Program-made: the position numbers and the translations under genes
Assembly: GCF_013044505.1 (NCBI RefSeq)
Contig: NZ_JABERD010000002.1
Coordinates: forward strand, 1-64,000
Direction: 5' to 3'
Source of the DNA: Streptomyces sp. S3(2020)
Lineage (GTDB): Bacteria > Actinomycetota > Actinomycetes > Streptomycetales > Streptomycetaceae
Length of the DNA: 64,000 nucleotides
In this document: positions 18,299 to 26,953 of the stretch, one piece after another
How the letters are laid out: every line of letters starts with the position of its first letter
Numbering within the stretch: position 1 is the stretch's first letter
Notes under the pieces: generated by a model
Databases searched by the model: none
The model's input: only the letters and a program-made list of their open reading frames with translations
What the model was told of the DNA's origin: nothing

Positions 18299-18448
18299 AT
18301 GGCACTGGAGATGCGGGAGAGATGCGAACGCTGTGAGACGGCCGAGCTGCCGCCGGACGCGCCGGCCCGCATCTGCTCGTACGAGTGCACCTTCTGTGTG
18401 CCGACAACCGCGCCGAAGCGGCGAAGAGGCGGTCGGGGGGTGGCCTAG
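18299..18448 (+). CDS. DUF1272 protein, second half apparently frameshifted
   Basis: A 49-residue reading frame, MALEMRERCERCETAEL then ARICSYECTFC, matches the first zinc-binding half of DUF1272 (two CxxC pairs). The family normally continues with a second pair (CPNCGGELVRRPR-like). Here the frame instead runs into VPTTAPKRRRG and stops. In another frame the bases after ECTFC read CADNRAEAAKRR, then SGGGLAVRPRLP, which resembles the missing tail without its cysteines. This looks like a 2-base slip plus decay, or a sequencing error. AAGGGAG precedes the ATG. The 3' end overlaps the convergent GNAT stop. Confidence 0.65.
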   Translation: MALEMRERCERCETAELPPDAPARICSYECTFCVPTTAPKRRRGGRGVA

Positions 18449-18987
18449 CCGTTCGCCCCCGGCTTCCAGTCCTGGGCGAGCAGACCGAGCACCACCTCGT
18501 CCAGGAACTCGCCCATCACCCAGGCCGCGGAGCGCAGCACGCCCTCGCGGACGAAGCCGTTGTGCTCGGCCGAGCGCAGCATCGCGGTGTTGTCCGACAG
18601 CGTCTCGATCTGGAGCCGGTGCAGGCCGCGCACGGTGAAGCCGTAGTGGCACAGCACCGCGACCACATCGGTGCCGTAGCCCTTGCCGCGGGCGGAGGGC
18701 AGCAGTCCGAGGCCGATGTGGGCGAAGCGGTTGTGGGTGTCGATGCCCCACAGAGTCGCGGAGCCGATCAACGTGCCGCCCTCCAGCTCCACCACGGAGA
18801 ACGGGACGTGCGCTTCCTCCTTGTCGTCCACCACCAGCCGCGGGTCCTTGGAGCCGGGCGACATCGGACGCCACGGCCGGCTTTCGGACCGCGCGGAGTT
18901 GACGACGTCGTCGTAGAGCTCCGTCCGCAGGACCGGGATGTCGTCCTCGTGCCGGGCCCTGAGCCCTACCTTGGTACCTCTGAGCAT
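18445..18987 (-). CDS. GNAT-family N-acetyltransferase (RimJ/RimL type)
   Basis: 180 residues. The acetyl-CoA binding motif is IGLGLLPSARGKGYGTDVVAVL, followed by LHRLQIETLSDNTAMLRSAEHNGFVREGVLR, the pattern of the RimJ/RimL ribosomal-protein-type acetyltransferases. The acceptor is unknown. The gene is monocistronic, 75 bases downstream of the reductoisomerase start region on the same strand side, and its 3' end touches the DUF1272 remnant. Confidence 0.88.
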   Translation of the reverse strand: MLRGTKVGLRARHEDDIPVLRTELYDDVVNSARSESRPWRPMSPGSKDPRLVVDDKEEAHVPFSVVELEGGTLIGSATLWGIDTHNRFAHIGLGLLPSARGKGYGTDVVAVLCHYGFTVRGLHRLQIETLSDNTAMLRSAEHNGFVREGVLRSAAWVMGEFLDEVVLGLLAQDWKPGANG

Positions 18988-19062
18988 GCAGGCTTCCTAT
19001 CCGACCGGGCTCGCCGACGGCAAACGATTAAGGTGAGCGCGTCGGCGACCGCCGGTCAGGAC

Positions 19063-20532
19063 CTACGCCACCGAGATGTCCACCGACGGCCTCAGCTTGG
19101 CGGCCGCGGCCAGGGCCTCGTGCACCGGGTGGGCGTCGAAGGCCGCCAACAGAGCGGTGTCCGCGGGGAGTTCGGCGGCCGGGAAGGCGATCTGCTCGTA
19201 GGCGGCCTGGAAGCGCGGACCCCAGCGGCGGGCGCCGAGGCGGGCCGTGCGGGAGCAGTTGTCGACCATGTGGGCGACGTCGCGGGCGTGCATGTAGGGC
19301 AGGAGTGAGTCCACGGCCTCGATGACGGACTCGTTGACGATCTCGGACCAGGGGTGGCCGCGGTCGGCGAACTCGTCGATCTGGGCCGTCATGGTGGCGA
19401 CGAAGACCCCGGCGGTGAACGGGTCCACGGGCAGGTCCCGTTCGGCCCGGCGGGCGTGCGCCCGCTCGCTCACCGACCACATCGGCGAGCCCCCGATCCG
19501 GCTCATCTCGCGGGCGCCGAGCCGCCGTTCGGCCAGGATCACACTGCGTAGCTCCGTGCCGTCGGCGACCTCGTCGTAGATCTCCGCGACGATCTCGCGG
19601 GCGGGTCCGTGCGTCGCCGTGTACGCGCGGTCGAACACGGCCCGGGAGGCGGTGCCGAGGTCCTCGCGGACCGCCCGCAGGCCGGCTCGGGAGATGGTGC
19701 GGGCGATCGGGCCGGTCACGTTCTCGCAGGAGCGCTCGTACGCCGTCACCTCGTCGTCCCCGGCGAGGCGGTGGCGTGTGAAGAGGCTCTCGACGATGCC
19801 GTGGACGGCGCCGAGCAGGATGGCGCGTTCGCCGACGATGTCGGAGAGGTACTCGCTGTCCAGCGTGGTGCGGAAGGTGTACGGCGAGCCGAGCGCCACC
19901 GACCAGCCCAGCGCGAGGTCGACGGCCCGGCCGTCGGGGTCGGCGTGGACCGCGTAACTGCTGTTGATCCCGGCGCCGTTGATCTCGGCGCCCTGCTGGT
20001 AGAGGCGCCGCACCGAGTCGCCCATGCCCTTGGGGCACACCGCGAGCACCGCGTGTCCCGGCGGGAAGTCGCCGCCGGTCTCCCGGAGGTGGCCGAGCAG
20101 GAAGCCGTGCGAGAGGCCGATGGCGGCGCCCTCCTTGAGAGCCGCGAAGATCTGCTCGTGGTGGGCGGCGAGTGCGGCGTCGGCGATCAGCAGGATCACC
20201 AGGTCGCTGTCGGCGGTGACGGCGAGCCAGTCACCGAGGGTGCCGTCCTCCTCGGTGAAGCCGTGGGCGCGGGCGTCGGCGGCCGAGCGCGAGCCGGGGC
20301 GCAGTCCGACGGCCACCCGGATGTCCGTGCCGGCGAGGGAGTCGCGCAGGTTCAGGGCCTGGGCGCGGCCCTGTGGGCCCCAGCCGATGACGCCGATGCG
20401 GCGGACCCCGGCGAAGGCCCGCGGAAGCAGCGGGAAGAGGTGCCGGCCGCCGCGCAGGATGGTCTCGGTGCCGCCGGGCACGTCCATCGTCTCGAGGGAG
20501 AAGACACGGGAGCTGTACGTGGTCGAGGTCAT
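19063..20532 (-). CDS. ilvC: Class II (long, plant-type) ketol-acid reductoisomerase
   Basis: 489 residues. It isomerises and reduces 2-acetolactate with NADPH and Mg2+ in valine, leucine and isoleucine synthesis. The Rossmann motif is GVIGWGPQGRAQALNLRDS with GLRPGSRS for the NADPH phosphate. Metal ligands are expected at D231 and E235 (SDIVGERAILLGAVHGIVE) and E401/E405 (NESVIEAVDSL). Block after block (RGGRHLFPLLP, CPKGMGDSVRRLY, NGAGINSSYAVH, LRPSVDISV at the end) resembles plastid KARI as I remember it, more than E. coli IlvC. Streptomycetes normally use the short class I enzyme. I chose the ATG at 20532; a divergent IlvY-like gene lies 88 bases away. Confidence 0.9.
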   Translation of the reverse strand: MTSTTYSSRVFSLETMDVPGGTETILRGGRHLFPLLPRAFAGVRRIGVIGWGPQGRAQALNLRDSLAGTDIRVAVGLRPGSRSAADARAHGFTEEDGTLGDWLAVTADSDLVILLIADAALAAHHEQIFAALKEGAAIGLSHGFLLGHLRETGGDFPPGHAVLAVCPKGMGDSVRRLYQQGAEINGAGINSSYAVHADPDGRAVDLALGWSVALGSPYTFRTTLDSEYLSDIVGERAILLGAVHGIVESLFTRHRLAGDDEVTAYERSCENVTGPIARTISRAGLRAVREDLGTASRAVFDRAYTATHGPAREIVAEIYDEVADGTELRSVILAERRLGAREMSRIGGSPMWSVSERAHARRAERDLPVDPFTAGVFVATMTAQIDEFADRGHPWSEIVNESVIEAVDSLLPYMHARDVAHMVDNCSRTARLGARRWGPRFQAAYEQIAFPAAELPADTALLAAFDAHPVHEALAAAAKLRPSVDISVA

Positions 20533-20559
20533 GGTCGAGTTGTAGGCTCCGGGTGGGCA

Positions 20560-20574
20560 TTGCGGCAAGCGCAA
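20560..20574. promoter_or_regulatory. Candidate IlvY operator TTGCG-N5-CGCAA
   Basis: A perfect 5-bp inverted repeat fits the LysR T-N11-A pattern and lies between the divergent reductoisomerase and IlvY-like genes. A second, overlapping repeat (GCAACA-N12-TGTTGC, 20571-20594) extends it toward the regulator gene. Tandem operators in this gap are known for enterobacterial ilvYC; the assignment here is by analogy. Confidence 0.6.
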
Positions 20575-20594
20575 CATCCGAAGCGGGTTGTTGC
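20571..20594. promoter_or_regulatory. Second LysR-type repeat GCAACA-N12-TGTTGC in the ilvC/ilvY gap
   Basis: Perfect 6-bp arms with a 12-base spacer overlap the first repeat and end 26 bases before the chosen ATG of the IlvY-like gene, where binding could block its own expression. Together the two repeats fill most of the 88-base gap. Confidence 0.5.
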
Positions 20595-20620
20595 ATGAAA
20601 TGAAAGACGCAGGTCACAGC

Positions 20621-21472
20621 ATGCGTGAAGACCATCGGGACCTGCGTCTTTTTCTGCATCTGGCGCAGACACTGAACTTCGGGCGGACCAGTCTCGACTG
20701 CCATGTCAGCGCGGCGACGCTCACCCGGACCGTGCAGCGGCTGGAGGCCGGGCTCGGGCACCGGCTGCTGGACCGGGGGCCGCGCGGGGTGTCGCTGACC
20801 GCGGAGGGGCACCGGTTTCGCGCGTACGCCGTCGAGGCACTGGAGCTGTGGCGCTCCTATCGGGAGGAGCACCCCGATCCGGCCGAACTCACCGGCCGGC
20901 TGGCGGTGTTCGCCACGGTGACCGCCTGCCAGGCGCTGCTGCCGGACCTGCTGGCCCCGTTCCGCGCCGCGCACCCTCAGGTGCGGCTCGATCTGCGCAC
21001 CGGTGACGCGGCGGCGGCGCTGGCCCGGCTGGACGAGGGCGAGGTGGACGTGGCCGTGGCGGGGATCCCGGCGCGGCTGCCGGAGCCGTTGGTGGGCCGG
21101 ACGGTCGCGGTCACCGAACTGGTCCTGGTCACGGCCCGGGACCGGCCGGACCCGGACCTCGCCGGTCCCTTCGTCCTGCCCCACCGCGGTCTGGTCCGCG
21201 ACGCCGCCGACCGCTGGTTCCGTGCCCGCGGCACGGCGCCCGAGGTGGCCTGCGAACCGGACGGCCACGAAGGGCTGTTGACGCTGGTCGCCCTCGGCTG
21301 CGGCACGGGGGTGGTCCCCCGTCTCGTACTGGAGCACAGCGCGGTGCGCGACCGGCTGTCGGTGATCGCGGCGGATCCCGCGCCGGAGCCGTTCCCCATC
21401 GGGTTGTGCGTACGGCGGGCCGATCTGCGCCGACCGCTGGTGGCCGCCCTGTGGAGCCTCACAGCTCCCTGA
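20621..21472 (+). CDS. ilvY: LysR-family regulator, IlvY-like
   Basis: 283 residues. The N-terminal HTH reads DLRLFLHLAQTLNFGRTS then LTRTVQRLEAGLGHRLLDRG. The effector domain has FATVTACQALLPDLLAPFRA, DLRTGDAAAALARLDEGEVDVAVAG split as in E. coli IlvY, and HEGLLTLVALGCGTGVVPRLV. IlvY activates ilvC in response to acetolactate and acetohydroxybutyrate, and it is divergent from ilvC just as here. The ATG at 20621 places the protein start as in IlvY; in-frame starts at 20600 and 20588 are possible. Confidence 0.85.
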   Translation: MREDHRDLRLFLHLAQTLNFGRTSLDCHVSAATLTRTVQRLEAGLGHRLLDRGPRGVSLTAEGHRFRAYAVEALELWRSYREEHPDPAELTGRLAVFATVTACQALLPDLLAPFRAAHPQVRLDLRTGDAAAALARLDEGEVDVAVAGIPARLPEPLVGRTVAVTELVLVTARDRPDPDLAGPFVLPHRGLVRDAADRWFRARGTAPEVACEPDGHEGLLTLVALGCGTGVVPRLVLEHSAVRDRLSVIAADPAPEPFPIGLCVRRADLRRPLVAALWSLTAP

Positions 21473-21475
21473 GAT

Positions 21476-21925
21476 TCACGGCTCCCGGCGGTCCAGGAGC
21501 TCGATCCGCGCCACGTTCTCGCGGTCCTCGGCGTCCTCGCAGGGCTCCCCCGCGAACCACGCGTCGAGGATCTCCTTGAGCAGCGGCTCGGAGGTCAGGC
21601 GCAGGCTGAGGGCGAGGACGTTGGCGTCGTTCCAGCGGCGGGCCCCGTCCGCGGTGTAGGCGTCGGTGCACAGGGCGGCCCGTACGCCCGGGACCTTGTT
21701 CGCGGCGATCGAGGCGCCCGTGCCGGTCCAGCAGCACACGACCGCCTGGTCCGCCGCCCCGGTGGCGACGTCCCGCGCCGCCGACTCGGAGCACACGGCC
21801 CACCGGGGGTCGGAGCCGGGACGCAACGCCCCGTGGGTGACCACTTCATGACCGCGTGCGCGCAGCTCGGCGACGAGACTGCGGGCCACGGGTTCGTCCA
21901 TGTCCGAGGAGACGGAGATCCGCAT
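21476..21925 (-). CDS. RpiB/LacAB-family sugar-phosphate isomerase
   Basis: 149 residues: MRISVSSDMDEPVARSL at the phosphate-binding N-terminus, then CCWTGTGASIAANKVPGVRA with the active-site cysteine and anion loop, and CTDAYTADGARRWNDANVLAL. RpiB enzymes interconvert ribulose 5-phosphate and ribose 5-phosphate; close relatives act on other sugar phosphates. No sugar operon surrounds it. The stop is 4 bases from the convergent IlvY-like stop. Confidence 0.82.
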   Translation of the reverse strand: MRISVSSDMDEPVARSLVAELRARGHEVVTHGALRPGSDPRWAVCSESAARDVATGAADQAVVCCWTGTGASIAANKVPGVRAALCTDAYTADGARRWNDANVLALSLRLTSEPLLKEILDAWFAGEPCEDAEDRENVARIELLDRREP

Positions 21926-21942
21926 GGCCCCGAGCCTAGAGC

Positions 21943-22944
21943 CTACGCGCCGAGCGCGCGGGCGAGCAGGTCACGGCGGTTGTGGGTGCCCGTCTTCGCG
22001 AACACCGACTTCAGGTGGTCCTGCACGGTGTGCTCGGAGACGTGCATGGTGGCGGCGACCGTGTGGCTGTCGGCGCCTTTGGAGAGCAGGCCGACGAGTT
22101 CGGTCTCCCGGGCGCTGAGGGCGTGGGCCGGGCAGAAGACGGACAGTCGCTCGGCGGGTGAGGACTCCTCGATGGTGACGGCGACGGCGCCTTCCATGCG
22201 GGCGGCGCGCAGGGTGAGCCAGAGTCCGTCGGCGAGGTGCACGCGGGCCCGCGGCGGATGGTCGTCGACCCCGGCCTCGACGGCCAGGAGCTGGGCGGCG
22301 ACGTTGTAGGCGCCGGCGGGCACGGCCGGGCGGCCGTGCTCAGGGGGGACCAGGACGCGCAGGTAGGCGTGGGTGCCGGGGGTCTGGCCGACGACGCCCA
22401 TGTCGGGTGAGAGCACGAGCACCAGGGGTTCGGAGCGGGGCTCGTGGGGCGGTCGTACGACGAAGGTGGCGGCCTGGCTGCGGCGCAGTGCCGTCGTGAT
22501 CGGCGCCGTGAGGCCGGCGAGGTGGGCCGCCTCCGCCGGGGTGAAGTCGCGGTCGCGGCGCCACAGGTCGAGGAAGCCCCAGGTTCCGTGGCGGTCCCGG
22601 AAGACCGTCGAGGCGATGTCCCGGATGCCGTGGTGGCGCAGGAGGTCGTTCCACAGGGGGCTGACCGAGCGGTCGGGGAGGTCGCTCAGCAGGGCGACGT
22701 CCCGCAGCTCCGTCCAACGGTTCGCCCGGGTCACGTACTTGAGGTGGATCGCCCGGGGCAGCTCCCGCAGCACGGGGACGTCGGCGATCGGGGCGCAGCC
22801 GACCGAGGTCTCCGGGTCGGTCAGGAGGAAGGCGTAGGCGTCGAAGCCGATGGTGGCGCGGAGCTCGTCGAGAAGGCGCAGGCGAAGTTCCCGTGCGTCG
22901 CCGCCCGCCTCGCACAGCCGCAGGATGCGCTCCCGTCCGGACAT
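21943..22944 (-). CDS. LuxR-family regulator with N-terminal GAF-like region
   Basis: About 333 residues starting [20 protein letters not shown]. An N-terminal sensor-like domain (about 10-160, with [16 protein letters not shown]) is followed by a middle region. The C-terminal LuxR HTH reads [43 protein letters not shown] in pieces. There is no phospho-acceptor receiver domain, so it is a ligand-responsive or orphan regulator. An in-frame start at 22992 exists, but the 22944 ATG matches the sensor opening. Target unknown. Confidence 0.78.
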   Translation of the reverse strand: MSGRERILRLCEAGGDARELRLRLLDELRATIGFDAYAFLLTDPETSVGCAPIADVPVLRELPRAIHLKYVTRANRWTELRDVALLSDLPDRSVSPLWNDLLRHHGIRDIASTVFRDRHGTWGFLDLWRRDRDFTPAEAAHLAGLTAPITTALRRSQAATFVVRPPHEPRSEPLVLVLSPDMGVVGQTPGTHAYLRVLVPPEHGRPAVPAGAYNVAAQLLAVEAGVDDHPPRARVHLADGLWLTLRAARMEGAVAVTIEESSPAERLSVFCPAHALSARETELVGLLSKGADSHTVAATMHVSEHTVQDHLKSVFAKTGTHNRRDLLARALGA

Positions 22945-23027
22945 GGGCCGAGCGTATCCCCATATTTCTGGGATGTACGGCACCGGGCGCAACGGCGCAG
23001 CCTGGGGACGAGCATCGAGGAGGAATC

Positions 23028-23342
23028 ATGCCGACCCTGCGCATAGAGCATCCGGTCACCGACTTCGCCCTCTGGAGGACGGCCTTCGACCGCTTCGCGG
23101 CCGCGCGTGCCGACGCGGGCGTACGGCGCCATCGCGTCCAGCGGCCCGTCGACGACCCCGCCTACGTCGTCGTGGACCTCGATTTCGACGATGTGGCGGC
23201 CGCCGAGGGGTTCCTGGGATTCCTGAGGTCGACGGTGTGGGCCTCGCCCGGGAACGCCCCGGCGCTGGCCGGGACGCCTCGGACGCGGATCCTGGAGACC
23301 GCCGAGGATCACCAGGGCAGCGGGCCGTCGACGTCCACATAG
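23028..23342 (+). CDS. Small dimeric alpha/beta-barrel-like hypothetical protein
   Basis: 104 residues starting [20 protein letters not shown], followed by [22 protein letters not shown] and an [10 protein letters not shown] helix. This beta-alpha-beta pattern resembles ABM/ferredoxin-like small proteins (monooxygenases or cyclases) but lacks a decisive motif. The ribosome site AGGAGG, 4-5 bases before the ATG, is nearly perfect. Its last 34 bases overlap the convergent SDR gene. Confidence 0.72.
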   Translation: MPTLRIEHPVTDFALWRTAFDRFAAARADAGVRRHRVQRPVDDPAYVVVDLDFDDVAAAEGFLGFLRSTVWASPGNAPALAGTPRTRILETAEDHQGSGPSTST

Positions 23343-24016
23343 CCGCCGGTCGGGCCGTCGGGGCCGATCCGGGCCATGCGGACGACGATCTCGGCGCCCT
23401 GTTCGACGCTCTGGGTGCCGGTGCGGCCGTTGAGGTCGGTCGCGGTGAAGCCGGGCTCGACGGCGTTGATCCGGATGTTCGGGAACGCCTTCGCGTACTG
23501 CACGGTGATCATGTTGACCGCGGTCTTGGACGCCGGGTAGGCGAGGGCCTGGTAGAAGTGTGCCGGCGAGTCCGGGTCGGACAGCCGGGACAGCGAGGCG
23601 AGGCCGCTGCTGACGTTCACGACGACGGGGGCCGCGGACCGCTGGAGCAGCGGCAGGAACGCGCGGGTCACCCGGACGACGCCGAAGACGTTGGTCTCGA
23701 ACACCGTGCGCATCTCGTCGGCGGTGGTGTCGGCGGCGGCCGGGACGGCGTTGTTCTCGCCCCGGACCTCGATGCCGGCGTTGTTGACCAGGACGTCGAG
23801 CCCGCCCTCGGCCTCGACGGTCTTCGCGGCGGCCCGGACGGAGGCGTCGTCGGTGACGTCGAGATGGACGAACCGGGCGCCGAGCTGTTCGGCGGCGCGG
23901 CGGCCGCGTTCGGCGTTCCGGGCGCCGATGTAGACGGTGTGACCTGCGGCGACGAGCCGGCGGGCGGCCTCCAGGCCCAGGCCCTTGTTGGCTCCGGTGA
24001 TGAGTGTCGTAGTCAT
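23309..24016 (-). CDS. Short-chain dehydrogenase/reductase
   Basis: About 235 residues, classical SDR. The cofactor loop is [10 protein letters not shown], the structural motif VNNAGIEV, the catalytic Ser in [10 protein letters not shown], and [14 protein letters not shown] supplies the Tyr-x3-Lys pair. The basic residue in IGARNAERG after strand 2 suggests NADPH. Substrate unknown. The ATG at 24016 gives the canonical [12 protein letters not shown] start; a start at 24088 adds unconserved residues. It lies divergent from an XRE regulator 101 bases away, an arrangement often seen for regulator-controlled SDRs. Confidence 0.87.
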   Translation of the reverse strand: MTTTLITGANKGLGLEAARRLVAAGHTVYIGARNAERGRRAAEQLGARFVHLDVTDDASVRAAAKTVEAEGGLDVLVNNAGIEVRGENNAVPAAADTTADEMRTVFETNVFGVVRVTRAFLPLLQRSAAPVVVNVSSGLASLSRLSDPDSPAHFYQALAYPASKTAVNMITVQYAKAFPNIRINAVEPGFTATDLNGRTGTQSVEQGAEIVVRMARIGPDGPTGGYVDVDGPLPW

Positions 24017-24117
24017 GACCCCACCGTCCCGCCGGACCGGCGGGACAGCCAGATGACGCTTCTTCCTGGGACTCGCGGTACCAGGCACCGTGTCGGCCGA
24101 AGCGGTTGACTTGGGGC

Positions 24118-24957
24118 ATGACGACGACGGAACTCGGGCAGGCGCTGCGGCGCTGGCGTGACCGGGTCGCCCCGGGGACCGCGGGGCTGCCCGCCGGTGG
24201 CCAACGGCGCGCGGCCGGGCTGCGGCGTGAGGAGCTGGCCCTGCTGGCGGGGATCTCGGTCGACTATGTCACCCGCCTCGAACAGGGCCGGGCGGCCAGT
24301 CCGTCGGGGCAGGTCGTGGAGGCGCTGGCGCGGGCGCTGCGGCTGTCGGGGGACGAGCGGGGGTATCTGTTCCGGCTGGCCGGGCTGGCGCCACCGGGCC
24401 CCGAGACGGTGCCCGGGTACCTCACGCCGAGCGTGCAGCGGCTGCTTGACCGGCTGGTGGGCACCCCCGTGGGGGTCTCCGACGCGGCGATGACGCTGCT
24501 CGTGGCCAATCCGATGTACGCGGCGCTGCTGGGCGACCCCTCCGGTCTGCGCGGCTTCGAGCGCAACGGGGTGTGGCGCAACTTCCTCGGCGCGCCCGGC
24601 CGGGTCCGCCACACTCCCGAGGAGCGGCGTGCCTTCGAGGCGGGCATGGTCGCCGAGCTGCGGTCGACGGCCTCGCGGTATCCCGCCGACCTGCAACTGC
24701 GGCGCCTGATCTCGGAGTTGCGGGCGGGCAGCGAGCGGTTCGCCGAGCTGTGGGACGCGGGTGTGGTCGGCCGTCTTGAGGCTTCGCGCAAGACGATCGA
24801 GCATCCGCAGGTCGGCCTGGTGACGTTGGACTGCGATCTGCTGCGGGTGGAGGGCAGCGATCTGCACCTCCTCGTCTACTCGGCCGAGCCGGGCACCGAG
24901 GCCGCCGAGAAACTGGAGTTGGTCTCCGTGCTCGGCATCCAGTCACTGGCGCGCTAG
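24118..24957 (+). CDS. XRE-family regulator with MmyB-like C-terminal domain
   Basis: 279 residues. The N-terminal HTH (RRAAGLRREELALLAGISVDYVTRLEQGRA) is typical of the large actinobacterial group in which the C-terminal domain (VGVSDAAMTLLVANPMYAALLGD, NGVWRNFLGAP, HLLVYSAEPGTEAAEKL) resembles the ligand-binding region of MmyB. These regulators are often divergent from an SDR or oxidoreductase gene, as here, and are thought to repress it until a ligand binds. The last 15 bases overlap the convergent ROK gene. Confidence 0.87.
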   Translation: MTTTELGQALRRWRDRVAPGTAGLPAGGQRRAAGLRREELALLAGISVDYVTRLEQGRAASPSGQVVEALARALRLSGDERGYLFRLAGLAPPGPETVPGYLTPSVQRLLDRLVGTPVGVSDAAMTLLVANPMYAALLGDPSGLRGFERNGVWRNFLGAPGRVRHTPEERRAFEAGMVAELRSTASRYPADLQLRRLISELRAGSERFAELWDAGVVGRLEASRKTIEHPQVGLVTLDCDLLRVEGSDLHLLVYSAEPGTEAAEKLELVSVLGIQSLAR

Positions 24958-26187
24958 CGCCCCCAGCGGGTCGTCCAGCACCGGCTGCCACGCCAACTCG
25001 GCCGCGCCGACGAGGCTGTTGTGGTCGAGGGTGCAGGCGAGGATCGGGACGCCGCCGCTCTGTCCCCACAGGCTGCGGTCCGCGACGACCGCGCGCAGCC
25101 GGTCCGGGTCGGCGTCGAGGAGGGTGCGGTGCAGGCCGCCGAGGATGATGCGGTCCGGGTTGAGGATGTTCACCAGCCCGGCGAGGCCCAGTCCGAGGCG
25201 GTCGATGAGGGCCTCGGTGGCGGTGCGGACGGCCGGGTCGTCGTAGTGGTCGCGGATCAGTTCGTTGGACTGCTGGAGCAGGGACACCTCGGGTCCGGGC
25301 TCGCGGCGCACGGCGTCGAGGAAGGCGAGCGGGTCGGCCTCGACGTCCAGGCAGCCTCGGCTGCCGCAGTGGCAGGGACGGCCCTCGGGGTTGACGGTCA
25401 GATGGCCGACTTCGAGTGCCAGGCCCGAACTGCCGGTGTGCAGACGGCCGTCGAGGACCAGCGCCCCGCCGACTCCTCGGTGGCCGGTGGCCACGCACAG
25501 CAGGTCGCGGGCGCCGCGGCCCGCGCCGTGCCGGTGCTCGGCGAGCGCGGCGAGGTTGACGTCGTTGCCCGCGAAGGCGGGTCCGGTGATGCCGGCGGCG
25601 CGAACGCACTCGGCGAAGATCCGGCGGACGGGGGCGCCCACGGGCCAGGCCAGGTGCAGCGGGTTCAGCGCGGTGCCGTCGGGCTCGGCGACGGCGGAGG
25701 GGACGGCGAGCCCGGCGCCCACACAGCGCAGGCCGGTGGTGCGCAGCAGTTCGGCGCCCGCCTCGACGACCGAGGCGAGGACCTTCGCCGGGTCGGCGTC
25801 GACGGTCTCGCAGCCGGGTGCGGTGGCGACGATCCGGCCGCCGAGTCCGACCAGCGCCGCCCGGAATCCGTCGGCATGCACCTGCGCGGCGAGGACGACC
25901 GGCCCGTCCTCGGCGACGGCGAGCCGGTGCGAGGGCCGGCCCTGCGAACCGGCGGCCGCGCCGGGCCGGGCGTCGACCCGGATCAGCCCGAGCGCCTCCA
26001 GCTCGGCGGCGACCGCACCGGCCGTGGCGCGTGTCACTCCGAGTTCGGCGGTGAGCACGGCGCGGGTGGGGGCGCGTCCGGTGTGCACGAGCTCCAGAGC
26101 GGGCCCGAGCGCACCGCGCCCCCGGTCCAACCGCGTCCTCGAGGTCGTTCCTTCCCCCGTCGGCCGGGGGTCCGCCTTGCCGCTCAT
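24943..26187 (-). CDS. ROK-family transcriptional regulator
   Basis: 414 residues. An N-terminal winged helix (RAVLTAELGVTRATAGAVAAEL) is followed by a ROK sugar-kinase-like domain. The zinc motif HxxCxCxxxGC appears as GRPCHCGSRGCLD after LEVGHLTVNP, and the ATP-like loop LCVATGHRGVGGALVLDG is altered, as in NagC/XylR-type regulators. Such proteins sense sugars or amino sugars. No sugar transporter is adjacent, so the regulon is unknown. Confidence 0.88.
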   Translation of the reverse strand: MSGKADPRPTGEGTTSRTRLDRGRGALGPALELVHTGRAPTRAVLTAELGVTRATAGAVAAELEALGLIRVDARPGAAAGSQGRPSHRLAVAEDGPVVLAAQVHADGFRAALVGLGGRIVATAPGCETVDADPAKVLASVVEAGAELLRTTGLRCVGAGLAVPSAVAEPDGTALNPLHLAWPVGAPVRRIFAECVRAAGITGPAFAGNDVNLAALAEHRHGAGRGARDLLCVATGHRGVGGALVLDGRLHTGSSGLALEVGHLTVNPEGRPCHCGSRGCLDVEADPLAFLDAVRREPGPEVSLLQQSNELIRDHYDDPAVRTATEALIDRLGLGLAGLVNILNPDRIILGGLHRTLLDADPDRLRAVVADRSLWGQSGGVPILACTLDHNSLVGAAELAWQPVLDDPLGALARQ

Positions 26188-26223
26188 GAGGGCGAGTCTC
26201 CCATGATCCGCTGGACCGGCGTC

Positions 26224-26898
26224 CTACCGGCCGCTGACTCTGAGCGTGATGTTCAGCCGCCCGGCCAGCCCCAACTCCGGGGGCGCGGTGCCCGGGTACA
26301 CCTTCGGCACCCCGTGGTACGCGAGCCGCGAGGGCCCGCCGAACACGAACAGGTCACCGCTGCGCAGCTCGACGTCCGTGTACGGCCGCGTCCGCGTCGC
26401 GGTGTTGCCGAACCGGAAGACACAGGTGTCCCCGAGGCTCAGCGACACCACCGGGTCGTCCACGTGCTCGTCGCTGTCGCGGTGCATGCCCATACGGGCG
26501 TCGCCCTCATAGAAGTTGACCAGTGCGATGTCGTACGACGGTGAGGTCGCCCCCAGCGTGTTCCCAGCCGTGGGAGAATCCGGGCCGAACGCGTCCCGCA
26601 CCGCGCTGCGGCCCAGCTCCCCCAGCCACTCGGGGAACGGCTTGACCGGGGCGCCGTCGCCGTCGACGACCGTGCGGGCGTAGGCGTACGGGTACCAGTG
26701 CCAGCCCAGGCAGACCTGCCGGGCGGTCATCGTGCCGCCGCCGGGCGTGCGGACCGTCCGCAGACCCGCCGGGGCACGCGCCCACTCGCGGCAGGCCACC
26801 AGCAGCTCGTGCTGCCGGCTCGCGTCGAGCCAGTCCGGCAGATGCGCCGCGCCCGGCGCGACCTCCGTGCGGGACCTCGGGAACAGCTCGGCATCCAT
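26224..26898 (-). CDS. alkB: AlkB-type Fe(II)/2-oxoglutarate dioxygenase (DNA alkylation repair)
   Basis: 224 residues. It should oxidatively remove methyl groups from damaged bases (for example 1-methyladenine) in DNA or RNA. The iron ligands are the HxD pair in GMHRDSDEH and the distal histidine in SRLAYHGVPKV; the 2-oxoglutarate arginines are in GRLNITLRVSG. The substrate region WYPYAYARTVVDGDG is also present. Length is usual for bacterial AlkB. It diverges from the methyltransferase gene, with 55 bases between. Confidence 0.9.
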   Translation of the reverse strand: MDAELFPRSRTEVAPGAAHLPDWLDASRQHELLVACREWARAPAGLRTVRTPGGGTMTARQVCLGWHWYPYAYARTVVDGDGAPVKPFPEWLGELGRSAVRDAFGPDSPTAGNTLGATSPSYDIALVNFYEGDARMGMHRDSDEHVDDPVVSLSLGDTCVFRFGNTATRTRPYTDVELRSGDLFVFGGPSRLAYHGVPKVYPGTAPPELGLAGRLNITLRVSGR

Positions 26899-26953
26899 GA
26901 GGCCATCCTGCCGGAGCAGCCCTGAGCTGCGGCTCCGCTAGCCTGGACCCACG

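Noticed and set aside
19609..20598. Plus-strand open frame across the reductoisomerase gene
   Set aside because: It is antisense to a fully conserved enzyme and its translation is low complexity.
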